64,000 nt of DNA from JAJDTQ01 sp965204235 (lineage in GTDB: Bacteria > Desulfobacterota > Binatia > UBA9968 > JAJDTQ01), in the NCBI GenBank assembly GCA_965204235.1, contig OZ241979.1:1302001-1366000 (forward strand), in the 5' to 3' direction. The notes under the pieces are model-generated. The model was given only the letters and a program-made list of their open reading frames with translations. It searched no databases and was not told the DNA's origin. Within the stretch, counting starts at the first letter, position 1; every line of letters begins with the position of its first letter. The position numbers and the translations under genes are program-made. Positions 41,193 through 48,984 of the stretch are shown one piece after another.

Positions 41193-41456
41193 TTACTGGC
41201 GCGGCGCGGTCCGTTCGATGATGGTCTCCATGCCCTTGACGACGGCGCGCAAGGTTTCGGCCTGCTGGTCGAGGGCACGCATTGCTTCGCGGTGCCTGGC
41301 GTCGAGGGCGGTCATTGCTTCGCGGTGGCGGGCGTCTTCGCGCTTCTCGCGCTGGTCTCCGGCCCGGCGCATCTGCTGAAGGCCAAGCCATACGAGACCA
41401 ACGCCAAGCATCCCGGTAAGCATCTGCCCAAGGGCTATCCATTCGGTTGTTTCCAT
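41193..41456 (-). CDS. small membrane-anchored coiled-coil protein
   Basis: An 87-residue protein. An N-terminal hydrophobic helix (residues 7-27, IALGQMLTGMLGVGLVWLGL) is followed by a highly charged coiled coil with an internal near-duplication (DARHREAMTAL, then DARHREAMRAL). ATG at 41456 follows GGAAGGAAG. The family is unknown; proteins of this shape occur in phage and defence islands. No gene is supported between it and MITE copy 7. Confidence 0.6.
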   Translation of the reverse strand: METTEWIALGQMLTGMLGVGLVWLGLQQMRRAGDQREKREDARHREAMTALDARHREAMRALDQQAETLRAVVKGMETIIERTAPRQ

Positions 41457-41737
41457 GCCACTGTCTTCCTTCCGTCAAAGGTTTCCAAGGATACCTCTCA
41501 TGGCCGGTTTCTCTACTTGGCCGCGAAAGAGGTCGGCAAGCCCCTTGCCTTCCGTGGCGAAGACCGGGAACACGTTGTGCTTCATCGGCGTCCACGCCCT
41601 GTCATGGAGTCCATGGAGTGAACCGCGGTCGGTCAAGAGCGTCTGCGGCGCGCTACATGCTCGCGAGCCGGGTCGCCAGTTCTCGGACCCCTACGGCCTC
41701 CACGTCTTCCACCACCGGTAGCGTTCGTCCCCGGCGT

Positions 41738-41929
41738 ACAAGCGTCCCGGACCCGGTCGCCGCGGTGGCCCACCACCACGCACGCCTTTTCCGGTCCGAG
41801 TCCCGTGCTGGCCCGGAGCGGGTAGGACAGCATGGGTTTGCCCCCCAGGAGATGCAGCACCTTCGGGGTGGACGACCTCATTCGCTTGCCCCGGTCCGCG
41901 GCCAGTATGATGACGCCGAGTCCTCGCAT
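41738..41929 (-). pseudogene. glmU: glmU N-terminal remnant
   Basis: The first 64 codons of a bifunctional UDP-GlcNAc pyrophosphorylase: LGVIILAADRGKRMRSSTPK, VLHLLGGKPMLSYPLRAS, then VVVGHRGDRVRDAC. The nucleotide-binding loop LAAGxGxRM has Asp in place of Gly. After RDAC the homology stops. The full enzyme is about 450 residues, so this cannot function; an intact copy is presumably elsewhere. Confidence 0.75.
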
Positions 41930-42195
41930 GGCTTTGCCCCTGCCCCCGGATGTCGTGGGACGGGCAGGCAATCCCTGCAATGTTACAACAATTCCGTGTG
42001 TTGCAACAGAAGCGGCGGGCGGGAACCCTGCCCCAGAGCCACCACCAAAGCAAGCAGGAGATGGAGGACCGCCAGATGGAGGGCCTGTAGGCGACTGCAC
42101 CGAATGGGCCAACCCCGGCCGCGCCGCGGCCCCGACCAGGAATAGGGTTCCCGCGGCATCCTTCCCATCCGTCGAGACCGCGCCGAGGAACTCGT

Positions 42196-42318
42196 TTGGC
42201 GTTGACCGAAGCCGATACCTGCCGCAAGTTCGTCGTCCCGGAGTTGCAGAGGGTCGGATGGGACGACCCTCCCCACGCCATCAACGAGCAGTGGACGTTC
42301 ATGGCGTTCTCCTCGTGA
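42196..42318 (+). pseudogene. type I restriction HsdR N-terminal remnant
   Basis: A 40-codon frame from TTG at 42196 with GAGGAA just upstream. It reads LALTEADTCRKFVVPELQRV, then GWDDPPHAINEQWTF, and stops. This strongly resembles the first residues of HsdR-type restriction subunits (TEADTCRxxVxPxLxxxGW...EQxxF), which are about 800-1100 residues. Everything after the N-terminus is missing. It is on the opposite strand to higA. Confidence 0.65.
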
Positions 42319-42383
42319 CCAACTTGGTCAAAGGTCGAATTTGTCGAACCAAGCCTTCAGCGTCATGGTATCCCGTCTTCGTT

Positions 42384-43595
42384 TCAGCGAAACTGCCGGC
42401 GCACCTCGCCGGTGCCGACGAACTGCGAAAGCAGCCGGTAGTTCCCGGTTTCGTGCCGGACCCTTCCGGCGACGATGGCGGGATGCACGTGCAACGCCTG
42501 CGCCAGATGCAGCACTGCCATCGGCGTCGGGCGGTCGCGGACGTCGCTTGCTTCCCACGCCGTGCGGGGAACGAGCGCCTCCTCCGCCCATTCGTCGGCC
42601 TCCGCCTCGCGCGGGTCCCGGCGCCCGTCGTCGGCGCGGCGCAGCGTCAGGTCGTCGACGAACACCTGCCCTTCGTCGTCGTTCATGTGCCGACCGACAT
42701 GGGCGAGCTCGTGCAGCAGGCAGTACCAGAAGTTGTCGAGACGGTCGTAGCGCAGGGTCAGCGCCACCACCGGCCGGCCGTCGCCGAGCCGGAGGGCGGC
42801 GCCGTCGAGATATGTCTTGGGGAGATGTTCGACGATCACGAGTGGAATGCCGTTGGCTTTCAGCAGTTCCCGCGCCCGTCGCGGACCGTCGGCCGAGCAG
42901 CTCAACCGCCCGACCTCCCGGAGGAAATCGCCGGTCACCACGCCGGGTGCGTAGCGGACGGCCGGGAGCGTCTCGGCCGCGGTCGCCAACGCCTGCCAGC
43001 ACCAGGCCTGGAGTGCGTACGAGTCCGTCTTGGCGTTCGTGCGCAGGCTGTCTGTCTTGCGGTAGAGGGCCGCGTGGGTCGCCCTCCGTCCGCCGGCTCG
43101 CTCGATCAGTCCTCCGACGAGCGCTTCGGCCTGTGCCGCCAGATCCGGTACGTCCGGGACCCAGCCGCGCTTCGCCAGAGCCTTGAGGGGAAACCGGGTC
43201 CAATCGACGTTCGCCGGCGCGTCATCCGACGTTCCCTCCTGCCGACGCAGCAGCACATCCGCCGGAATCCCCAAGTGTTCGTGGAGCGCGCGCGCCATCG
43301 GCATCGTGATCGCCCGCCTGCCGGACAGGACCTCCGAGACCTTCGCACGGCTCCCGATGAATGGGATCAGGTCGCGCCGCTTCAGCCCCGCCTGCTCCAT
43401 GCGAAACTCGATGGCGGCCACCGGGTCGGGATATCCCATCGGTTCGCGCCTGCTCTCATACAGTTCGACGAGGTCGGCCAGCACGTCGAGCTCCCGGCCA
43501 TCCGGCGTTTCCGGTTCCGCGTCCATGATCTCGTCGATCCGGGCGAGCGCGGCCTCGTAGTCGGCTTCGGTCCGAACCGGCCGGATGTTGGCCAT
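42384..43595 (-). CDS. higA: HigA-type antitoxin with ImmA/IrrE peptidase domain
   Basis: A 403-residue protein fused from an N-terminal HigA antitoxin region (helix-turn-helix about 60-110: FRMEQAGLKRRDLIPFIGSRAKVSEVLSG) and a C-terminal ImmA/IrrE metallopeptidase domain with HELAHVGRH near residue 293. It begins 2 bp after the higB stop with AGGAGG in the junction. The long peptidase-bearing form is known among HigA-like proteins. Probably a transcriptional autorepressor and antitoxin. Confidence 0.85.
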   Translation of the reverse strand: MANIRPVRTEADYEAALARIDEIMDAEPETPDGRELDVLADLVELYESRREPMGYPDPVAAIEFRMEQAGLKRRDLIPFIGSRAKVSEVLSGRRAITMPMARALHEHLGIPADVLLRRQEGTSDDAPANVDWTRFPLKALAKRGWVPDVPDLAAQAEALVGGLIERAGGRRATHAALYRKTDSLRTNAKTDSYALQAWCWQALATAAETLPAVRYAPGVVTGDFLREVGRLSCSADGPRRARELLKANGIPLVIVEHLPKTYLDGAALRLGDGRPVVALTLRYDRLDNFWYCLLHELAHVGRHMNDDEGQVFVDDLTLRRADDGRRDPREAEADEWAEEALVPRTAWEASDVRDRPTPMAVLHLAQALHVHPAIVAGRVRHETGNYRLLSQFVGTGEVRRQFR

Positions 43596-43597
43596 CG

Positions 43598-43891
43598 TCA
43601 CACCTCCTCGACGTTCACGGCGTCGTACTCCGCGTGCGTGCCGATGAACCGGACATGGACGACGCGGTACGCGTAATGGATCCTCACTACCAGCCGGTAA
43701 TCGTTGCCCTTGACATTGAAGACCACGCGGTCGCGGCCGACGATGCTGGCGCTGCGGCACTTCGCCTTCACCGCGGCCGGCGTATCCCAGTCTTCCCGTC
43801 CGACCTCCCGAAACCAGGCAAGAAGCGGCTGCTTGGCAGCCGGATGTCGCTCCCAGAACTCGCGGAGCCGCCTCTTCGCGATGACCCGCAC
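43598..43891 (-). CDS. higB: HigB mRNA-interferase toxin
   Basis: A 97-residue RelE-superfamily toxin that cleaves mRNA on the ribosome. The N-terminus VIAKRRLREFWERHP, the central RSASIVGRDRVVFNVKGNDYRLVVRIHY and the C-terminal RFIGTHAEYD are strongly HigB-like. The GTG start at 43891 matches the family N-terminus. The toxin gene precedes the antitoxin, as usual for higBA. A perfect promoter places the transcript start at the GTG. Confidence 0.92.
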   Translation of the reverse strand: MRVIAKRRLREFWERHPAAKQPLLAWFREVGREDWDTPAAVKAKCRSASIVGRDRVVFNVKGNDYRLVVRIHYAYRVVHVRFIGTHAEYDAVNVEEV

Positions 43892-43897
43892 CGTGAA

Positions 43898-43925
43898 AAT
43901 ATAGCAGTTCCTGTTTCTGTGTCAA
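43898..43925 (-). promoter_or_regulatory. higBA promoter, predicting a leaderless higB transcript
   Basis: On the reverse strand TTGACA (43925-43920) and TATATT (43903-43898) are separated by 16 bp. The -10 box ends 6 bp before the higB GTG. Confidence 0.65.
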
Positions 43926-44033
43926 GTAAAACGTTCCCAAAAATGCAACACTGACGGGGAGGGTGTCGGGTGGCTTTCCCCATGCATCGGAGATAAACAT
44001 CGAGGAACGAGACTCGGCATCGAGACCCGCGTC

Positions 44034-45254
44034 ATGGACACGCCCCGCAAACTCGCCGGACAGACCCCGCCGACGGTGGACCGAACCGACCTGTTTCGGC
44101 CCGGAGCCGGTGGCATGCCCTTCTTCCTGGCCGGACGGAAGCATGAGCAGGAAGTTCTGGCTCGAATGATGGGCGAGCTTCGCAGGGGCAAGGCCCCCGC
44201 GCATGACACCGCCATCCAGGGCCCCCGCGGCGTGGGGAAGACGGCGCTGCTGAACTGGGCCAAACGGGAGGGAACGAAGACCGCGATTCGGGGAGCGAGG
44301 GACCTCCGTGTCGTCCTGCTGGCGTCCTTTGCCTTGAAGACCCTTCCAAAACTCTTTCGGGCAACGCTGGGCAAGAGCGTCGTGACCGGGAGCACGCAGG
44401 CGGTCGAGACCGAGGGCGGCCTCGGACTCGGAGCAACCCGCATGGGCGGAAAGCGCGTCACCACCGCGACTTACGGCGGCATGGACGAGGCGGAATGGGT
44501 CGAAGCGTTGGTCCGATCCTGCCATGACAAGCCCTTGATGTTGCTGGTGGATGAGGCGCACACCCTCGACCTGGAAGTGGGGACGGCGCTGCTGAACGCT
44601 TCCCAGGCGGTTCGGGACGAGGCGCCGTTCATGCTCCTTCTGACGGGGACGCCCCTCCTGACGCCGCATCTGGGTCGCATGGACTCCAATTTCTGGAGCA
44701 GGCTGGACGAGGGCGACATGCCGGTCGGGCTGCTGCGCCGCCCGGCCGCCATGGACGCCATCCGCAAGCCCCTCGACACCGGCGGCGTGCAGGTGGACCG
44801 GGATGCGTTGGACCACATGGTGGACGACGCCGGCTGCTATCCCTACTTCCTGCAAATGTGGGGCAGACATGCGCTGCGGACCTTGGGCGGCCATGAGACG
44901 CGGTTGACCTTGGCCCACGTCCAACGGGCGCGGCCATCGGTCCATCAGCTTCGCAACCGCTACTACGCCGAGCGGTGGCGGGAAATCGTCAGGCTTCGGG
45001 CGCCCCAAGCCGCTGCGGCCTTGGCCCGCGCCTGCTCCGACGGCGCCCGGTCCATCACCAGAGAGGCGGCTATCGACGGGTTGACCGAGGGCTTGGCCCC
45101 GGACTCGGCAAAGGTGAGCGCCGCTGACGCGTTGGAGAACCTTCGACTGTTGGGGTACGTCGTCGAAGACGATGCGGACGGGTCGATTGCCGCGGGCATC
45201 CCCAGCCTCATGGCCTACGTCAGGCGCAGGGCCGCGGCATCCGTCCCGTCTTGA
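44034..45254 (+). CDS. AAA/STAND-like ATPase
   Basis: A 406-residue ATPase. Walker A GPRGVGKT is near residues 62-69, Walker B LMLLVDEAH near 168 and sensor-1 LLLTGTP near 201. The C-terminal 150 residues are helical and likely winged-helix (RSITREAAIDGLTEGLAPDSAKVSAADALENLRLLGYVVEDD). The layout matches Orc1-like/AAA_16 ATPases common in defence islands. No nuclease or transmembrane effector is fused to it. Its TGA is 27 bp before the next ATPase. Target and partner unknown. Confidence 0.75.
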   Translation: MDTPRKLAGQTPPTVDRTDLFRPGAGGMPFFLAGRKHEQEVLARMMGELRRGKAPAHDTAIQGPRGVGKTALLNWAKREGTKTAIRGARDLRVVLLASFALKTLPKLFRATLGKSVVTGSTQAVETEGGLGLGATRMGGKRVTTATYGGMDEAEWVEALVRSCHDKPLMLLVDEAHTLDLEVGTALLNASQAVRDEAPFMLLLTGTPLLTPHLGRMDSNFWSRLDEGDMPVGLLRRPAAMDAIRKPLDTGGVQVDRDALDHMVDDAGCYPYFLQMWGRHALRTLGGHETRLTLAHVQRARPSVHQLRNRYYAERWREIVRLRAPQAAAALARACSDGARSITREAAIDGLTEGLAPDSAKVSAADALENLRLLGYVVEDDADGSIAAGIPSLMAYVRRRAAASVPS

Positions 45255-45280
45255 CCTGTGTAGCCGCCGATAGCGTAATC

Positions 45281-46495
45281 ATGGACCAGATGACAGACAA
45301 GCCGGACAAGCGGCTGCTGACCCGGGTCGTGCTGCGCAACTACAAGAGCATCGCTGCGTGCGACGTTTCGCCGGCGCAGCTTTCGTTTCTCGTCGGTCCG
45401 AACGGCTCGGGGAAAAGCAATTTTCTCGATGCGCTCCGCTTCGTGGCCGACTCGCTTTGGTCCTCGATGGATCACGCCTTGCGGGACCGGGGCGGGATCA
45501 ACGAGGTGCGCAGGCGTTCCAGTGGTCATCCAACCAATTTCGGCATCCATGTGGGATTCAACCTCGCAGATTCAAGGGGCCAATATGCGTTTACGGTTGG
45601 GGCGAGGAAGCAGGGCGGATACGAGATCCAGCGCGAGGAATGCGTTGTGAGTCGAGAAAATCGGAATGACTACTACAGAGTGGAGCAGGGGCGCGTGGTC
45701 AAGAGTACCCTTGCGTCGCCGCCGGTGGCCGCGGCCGACCGCTTGTACCTGGTCAACGTTTCAGGCGTCGATGCTTTTCGCCCCGTCTATGACGCACTGT
45801 CGGATACGGGGTTCTACAACCTGAACCCTGATGCGATCCGAGACCTCCAGCCGCCCGACCCGGGCGGTCTCTTGCTGGGGGACGGAAGCAACGTGGCGAG
45901 TGTGTTGTCCAACCTTGCGGTGCACTCGCCCGAGTTCAAGACGCGGATCGATGAGTATCTCGGAAAAGTCGTCCCCGGAATCACCAAAGTCTCTCCGCGG
46001 TTGATCGGCCCCAGGGAAACCCTTGAATTCCTGCAGGAAGTCCGTGGGGCGAAGCACCCTTGGCGCTTCCTTGCGAGCAACATGTCGGATGGAACTCTGC
46101 GCGCCTTCGCTGTTCTCCTGGCGCTCTTCCAAGGCGCGGGAAACGGTGGCTCCGCTCCTCGATTGGTGGGTATCGAAGAGCCGGAGATCGCGCTTCATCC
46201 CGCGGCTGCCGGGGTCCTCGTGGACGCCCTTCGGGATGCGACCGAGCACGTGCAGGTCCTCGTAACGAGCCACAGCCCGGATCTGCTCGACAACCACGAT
46301 ATTCCAGACGAGTCGATCCTGGCCGTCGTAGCCGAGCACGGCGAGACGAAGATCGGCTTCCTCGATGAAGTTGGTCTGTCGGTCTTGCGCGACCGGCTGT
46401 TCACGGCCGGCGAGCTCCTCCGCACGGACCAACTCCGACCGGACCCGGACTCGGCGTCCCCCGGTCAAATCGAGCTTTTTCGCAGCGATCTCTGA
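45281..46495 (+). CDS. SMC/OLD-like AAA ATPase (AAA_21 type)
   Basis: A 404-residue ABC-class ATPase. The N-terminal strand LTRVVLRNYKSIAACDV leads to Walker A GPNGSGKSN (near 39-47). The signature region is MSDGTLRAFAVLLALF, Walker B is LVGIEEPEIALHP (near 297) and the switch histidine is in VTSHSPDLLDN. The arm between is short. It is followed after 3 bp by a truncated TOPRIM-like gene, a pairing seen in two-gene OLD/PARIS-like defence systems. ATG at 45281 or 45290 is possible; no strong ribosome site is visible. Confidence 0.82.
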   Translation: MDQMTDKPDKRLLTRVVLRNYKSIAACDVSPAQLSFLVGPNGSGKSNFLDALRFVADSLWSSMDHALRDRGGINEVRRRSSGHPTNFGIHVGFNLADSRGQYAFTVGARKQGGYEIQREECVVSRENRNDYYRVEQGRVVKSTLASPPVAAADRLYLVNVSGVDAFRPVYDALSDTGFYNLNPDAIRDLQPPDPGGLLLGDGSNVASVLSNLAVHSPEFKTRIDEYLGKVVPGITKVSPRLIGPRETLEFLQEVRGAKHPWRFLASNMSDGTLRAFAVLLALFQGAGNGGSAPRLVGIEEPEIALHPAAAGVLVDALRDATEHVQVLVTSHSPDLLDNHDIPDESILAVVAEHGETKIGFLDEVGLSVLRDRLFTAGELLRTDQLRPDPDSASPGQIELFRSDL

Positions 46496-46498
46496 CTC

Positions 46499-46693
46499 AT
46501 GCCGACGATTGCCGCCATCGTCGAAGGACGCGGCGAGGTAGAGGCCGTCCCGATCCTGATTCGGAGAATCGCCGCGGTGGAAACGCCCGGACTATTTCCT
46601 GACGTGCCCCGGCCCATCCGGATGGAGCGAGCACGCCGGTCCGCGGCGTCGTTTCGCAAGATGTGGCGCGCAGTTACGGAATTGCTCCGGTGA
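46499..46693 (+). pseudogene. truncated DUF4276/TOPRIM-like protein
   Basis: 64 codons. The first 40 (PTIAAIVEGRGEVEAVPILI and DVPRPIRM) match the start of DUF4276 proteins, which have a TOPRIM-like metal site in the VEGxGE loop. The family is usually about 200 residues with a later acidic motif, which is absent here. The last 24 residues look unrelated, so a deletion has removed the C-terminal part. It starts 3 bp after the ATPase stop. Confidence 0.65.
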
Positions 46694-46796
46694 GGACTCC
46701 TGCGTACCCCCCGGACGACGACGTTGACGAGGTTCCCGACCCCGCCGTCTCGCCGGGAGTCGGCAGAGAGGGCCGCAGGCCCCCGGGACGCCTTTG

Positions 46797-46826
46797 TTGA
46801 CCGGGACCGGCTTTTGTGCATATAGT
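46797..46826 (+). promoter_or_regulatory. promoter of the complex I operon
   Basis: TTGACC (46797-46802), an 18-bp spacer and TATAGT (46821-46826), 47 bp before the nuoA ATG. Both boxes are close to consensus. No gene is supported between 46694 and 46873. Confidence 0.65.
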
Positions 46827-46873
46827 AGGCCCCTGAAAAGATTACGGATTCCTTCCACTTACCAGGGGAAAAG

Positions 46874-47251
46874 ATGCTCTTCGACTTCGCCAGTGTGTTG
46901 GCCTTCACGTTGCTGGGGGTGGGTTTCGTCTGGGTGAACCTGTTGATCGGGCGGCTGTTGCGGCCTTCCAACCCGCAACTGCGGAAGCTCTCGACCTACG
47001 AGTGCGGCGAGCCCGCGTCCGGGAGCGCGTGGGTCAACTTCAACGTCCGGTTCTACTTCATCGCGCTCATCTTCATCATCTTCGAGGTGGAGATCGCCTT
47101 CATCTTCCCGGTGGCCGTGGTCTTTCGGGACTGGCTCCAGAACGACGCGGGCCTCTTCGCCTTCGGCGCCATCGCGGTCTTCACCCTCATCGTGTTCCTG
47201 GGCCTCATCTACGACTGGTGCAAGGGCGACCTGGAGTGGGTGAAGAACTGA
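46874..47251 (+). CDS. nuoA: NADH-quinone oxidoreductase subunit A
   Basis: A 125-residue three-helix membrane subunit near the quinone site. The conserved loop YECGEPASGSAWVNFNVRFYFIALIFIIFEVE is intact, including the cysteine that switches between active and inactive states in some complexes. ATG at 46874 follows AGGGGAAAAG. First gene of the operon. nuoB normally follows, but only 31 bp separate this gene from nuoC. Confidence 0.96.
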   Translation: MLFDFASVLAFTLLGVGFVWVNLLIGRLLRPSNPQLRKLSTYECGEPASGSAWVNFNVRFYFIALIFIIFEVEIAFIFPVAVVFRDWLQNDAGLFAFGAIAVFTLIVFLGLIYDWCKGDLEWVKN

Positions 47252-47282
47252 CGGGCGGGGTCTTCCGGCAGGCATCGACCGC

Positions 47283-47789
47283 ATGACGGCAAAGGAGATA
47301 TACGACCGCGTCAGGGAGCTTTGCCCCGACGGTGTGGGAGACTTCGACGAGCAGGGGCCGGACCCTTTCTTCAAGGTGGAGCCTGCCGGCCTCAAGGCGG
47401 TCTGCCTCGCCCTGCGGGACGACGACGCCCTGAAGTTCGAAGTGCTCTCCGACCTGACGGCCGTCGATCTCCCGAAGGATGACGTGATACAGGTGGTGTA
47501 TCACCTGTTCTCCTACGCGGCTCGGCAGCAGGTCGTGGTGAAGGCCGACGTGGACCGGGAAGCGCCCCGGATCGCGACGGTGGAGGACGTCTGGAAGGTG
47601 GCCAACTGGTTCGAGCGGGAGGTGTTCGACCTCTTCGGAGTCGTGTTCGAGGGACACTCGGACCTCCGCCGGATCATGCTGCCCGAGGACTGGGTGGGCC
47701 ACCCGCTGCGCAAGGACTTCGTCGAGCAGGAGGAGTACGACGGCATCAGCACCGAGCGCGAGCCGCTGGTCCCGGAAAACATGCGCTGA
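47283..47789 (+). CDS. nuoC: NADH-quinone oxidoreductase subunit C
   Basis: A 168-residue hydrophilic connecting subunit (30-kDa family). The signature is REVFDLFGVVFEGHSDLRRIMLPEDWVGHPLRKDF. Separate from NuoD, unlike the fused NuoCD of enterics. ATG at 47283 directly follows the nuoA gap. The usual nuoB lies neither before nor after it. Confidence 0.95.
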   Translation: MTAKEIYDRVRELCPDGVGDFDEQGPDPFFKVEPAGLKAVCLALRDDDALKFEVLSDLTAVDLPKDDVIQVVYHLFSYAARQQVVVKADVDREAPRIATVEDVWKVANWFEREVFDLFGVVFEGHSDLRRIMLPEDWVGHPLRKDFVEQEEYDGISTEREPLVPENMR

Positions 47790-47841
47790 GGGCCGGGACC
47801 GTCTCCGCGCGACGCAGGACCCACGGGAAGGATCGGACACC

Positions 47842-48975
47842 ATGAGCGAGGCCGCCGCCCAATCGTTGCACACGGAAGACATGACCCTGAACGTGGGGCC
47901 GCAGCATCCGAGCACCCACGGCGTGCTCCGCTTCGTGGTCAAGACCGACGGGGAGGTCATCCGGGAAGCGATCCCCGACGTGGGTTACCTGCACCGGTCC
48001 ATCGAGAAGATCGGCGAGAAGGTCACCTGGCACGGTTACGTCCCCTATACCGACCGGGCCGATTACCTGGCCGCCATGTTCGCCAACCAGGGTTTCTGCA
48101 TGGCCGCGGAGCGGCTGGCGGGCATCGAGGTGCCGCCCCGGGGCGAGTACTGCCGCGTCATCGCGTGCGAGCTCAACCGCATCGCCAGCCACCTCATCGC
48201 GGTGGGCACCTTCGGACAGGACATCGGCGCCATCACCCCCTTCCTGCACGCGCTCCGGGAGCGGGAGACCATCAACGACCTCATGGAAGAGATCTGCGGC
48301 GCCCGCCTCACCTACAACTACCTCCGCATCGGCGGCGTGGGCTACGACGTCAAGCCCGAGACCTGCGCCCGGATCACCGAGTTCCTGGACCACTTCGAGC
48401 CCATCGTGGACGAGTACAACCGGCTGCTGTCCTACAACAAGATCTTCATCGAGCGGCTGGCCAACGTCGCGGTGATCTCCAGGGAGGACGCCCTCCAGTA
48501 CAACCTGGTGGGTCCGAACCTGCGGGCCTCCGGGGTCCGGTGGGACATCCGCCGGGACATCCCCTACTCGGTCTATCCCGAGCTCGACTTCGAGGTGCCG
48601 GTGGGCCGGGGCGAGAGGGGCGCGGTGGGCGACTCCTACGACCGCTACCACGTGCGCATCCGGGAGCTGACGGAGAGCTGCAGGATCCTCCGCCAGTGCA
48701 TCCGGCGGTTGCCCGAGGGGCCGGCCATCGCCAAGGTGGCGCGCAAGTTCAAGCCGCCCCGGGGCGAGACCTACGTGCGCGTGGAGGCGCCCCGCGGGGA
48801 CATGGGCTATTACGTGGTCAGCGACGGCAGCGAGTACCCCTACCGGGTGCGCATCCGCACCGGATCCTTCACCGCCATGAGCATCATCGACAAGATCAGT
48901 CCGGGGATCATGGTGGCCGACCTGATCGCGTTGATCGCCAGCCTCGACGTGGACGCGCCGGAGATCGACCGGTAG
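47842..48975 (+). CDS. nuoD: NADH-quinone oxidoreductase subunit D
   Basis: A 377-residue 49-kDa-family subunit that forms the quinone pocket with NuoB. NVGPQHPSTHGVLRF carries the quinone-site histidine. GYLHRSIEKIGE, SHLIAVGTFGQDIGAITPF and the C-terminal MVADLIALIASLDVDAPEIDR match the family. ATG at 47842 after GGAAGGATCGGACACC. Confidence 0.96.
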   Translation: MSEAAAQSLHTEDMTLNVGPQHPSTHGVLRFVVKTDGEVIREAIPDVGYLHRSIEKIGEKVTWHGYVPYTDRADYLAAMFANQGFCMAAERLAGIEVPPRGEYCRVIACELNRIASHLIAVGTFGQDIGAITPFLHALRERETINDLMEEICGARLTYNYLRIGGVGYDVKPETCARITEFLDHFEPIVDEYNRLLSYNKIFIERLANVAVISREDALQYNLVGPNLRASGVRWDIRRDIPYSVYPELDFEVPVGRGERGAVGDSYDRYHVRIRELTESCRILRQCIRRLPEGPAIAKVARKFKPPRGETYVRVEAPRGDMGYYVVSDGSEYPYRVRIRTGSFTAMSIIDKISPGIMVADLIALIASLDVDAPEIDR

Positions 48976-48984
48976 GCCGCCGCC

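Larger units (their letters stand above)
41457..42383. other. decayed stretch without an intact gene
   Basis: Apart from the glmU and hsdR scraps listed separately, no reading frame here shows protein-like sequence on either strand. A 12-codon frame (reverse strand from 42364, MTLKAWFDKFDL) just below higA may be another gene start cut short. Confidence 0.5.

Noticed and set aside
41633..42112. Functional nucleotidyltransferase on the reverse strand
   Set aside because: Only the first 64 codons resemble GlmU. The remainder is Gly/Arg-rich noise and the P-loop glycine is changed to Asp.
47252..47282. Hidden nuoB between nuoA and nuoC
   Set aside because: Only 31 bp are available, and no cluster-binding cysteine motif of NuoB is seen in any frame of the operon.
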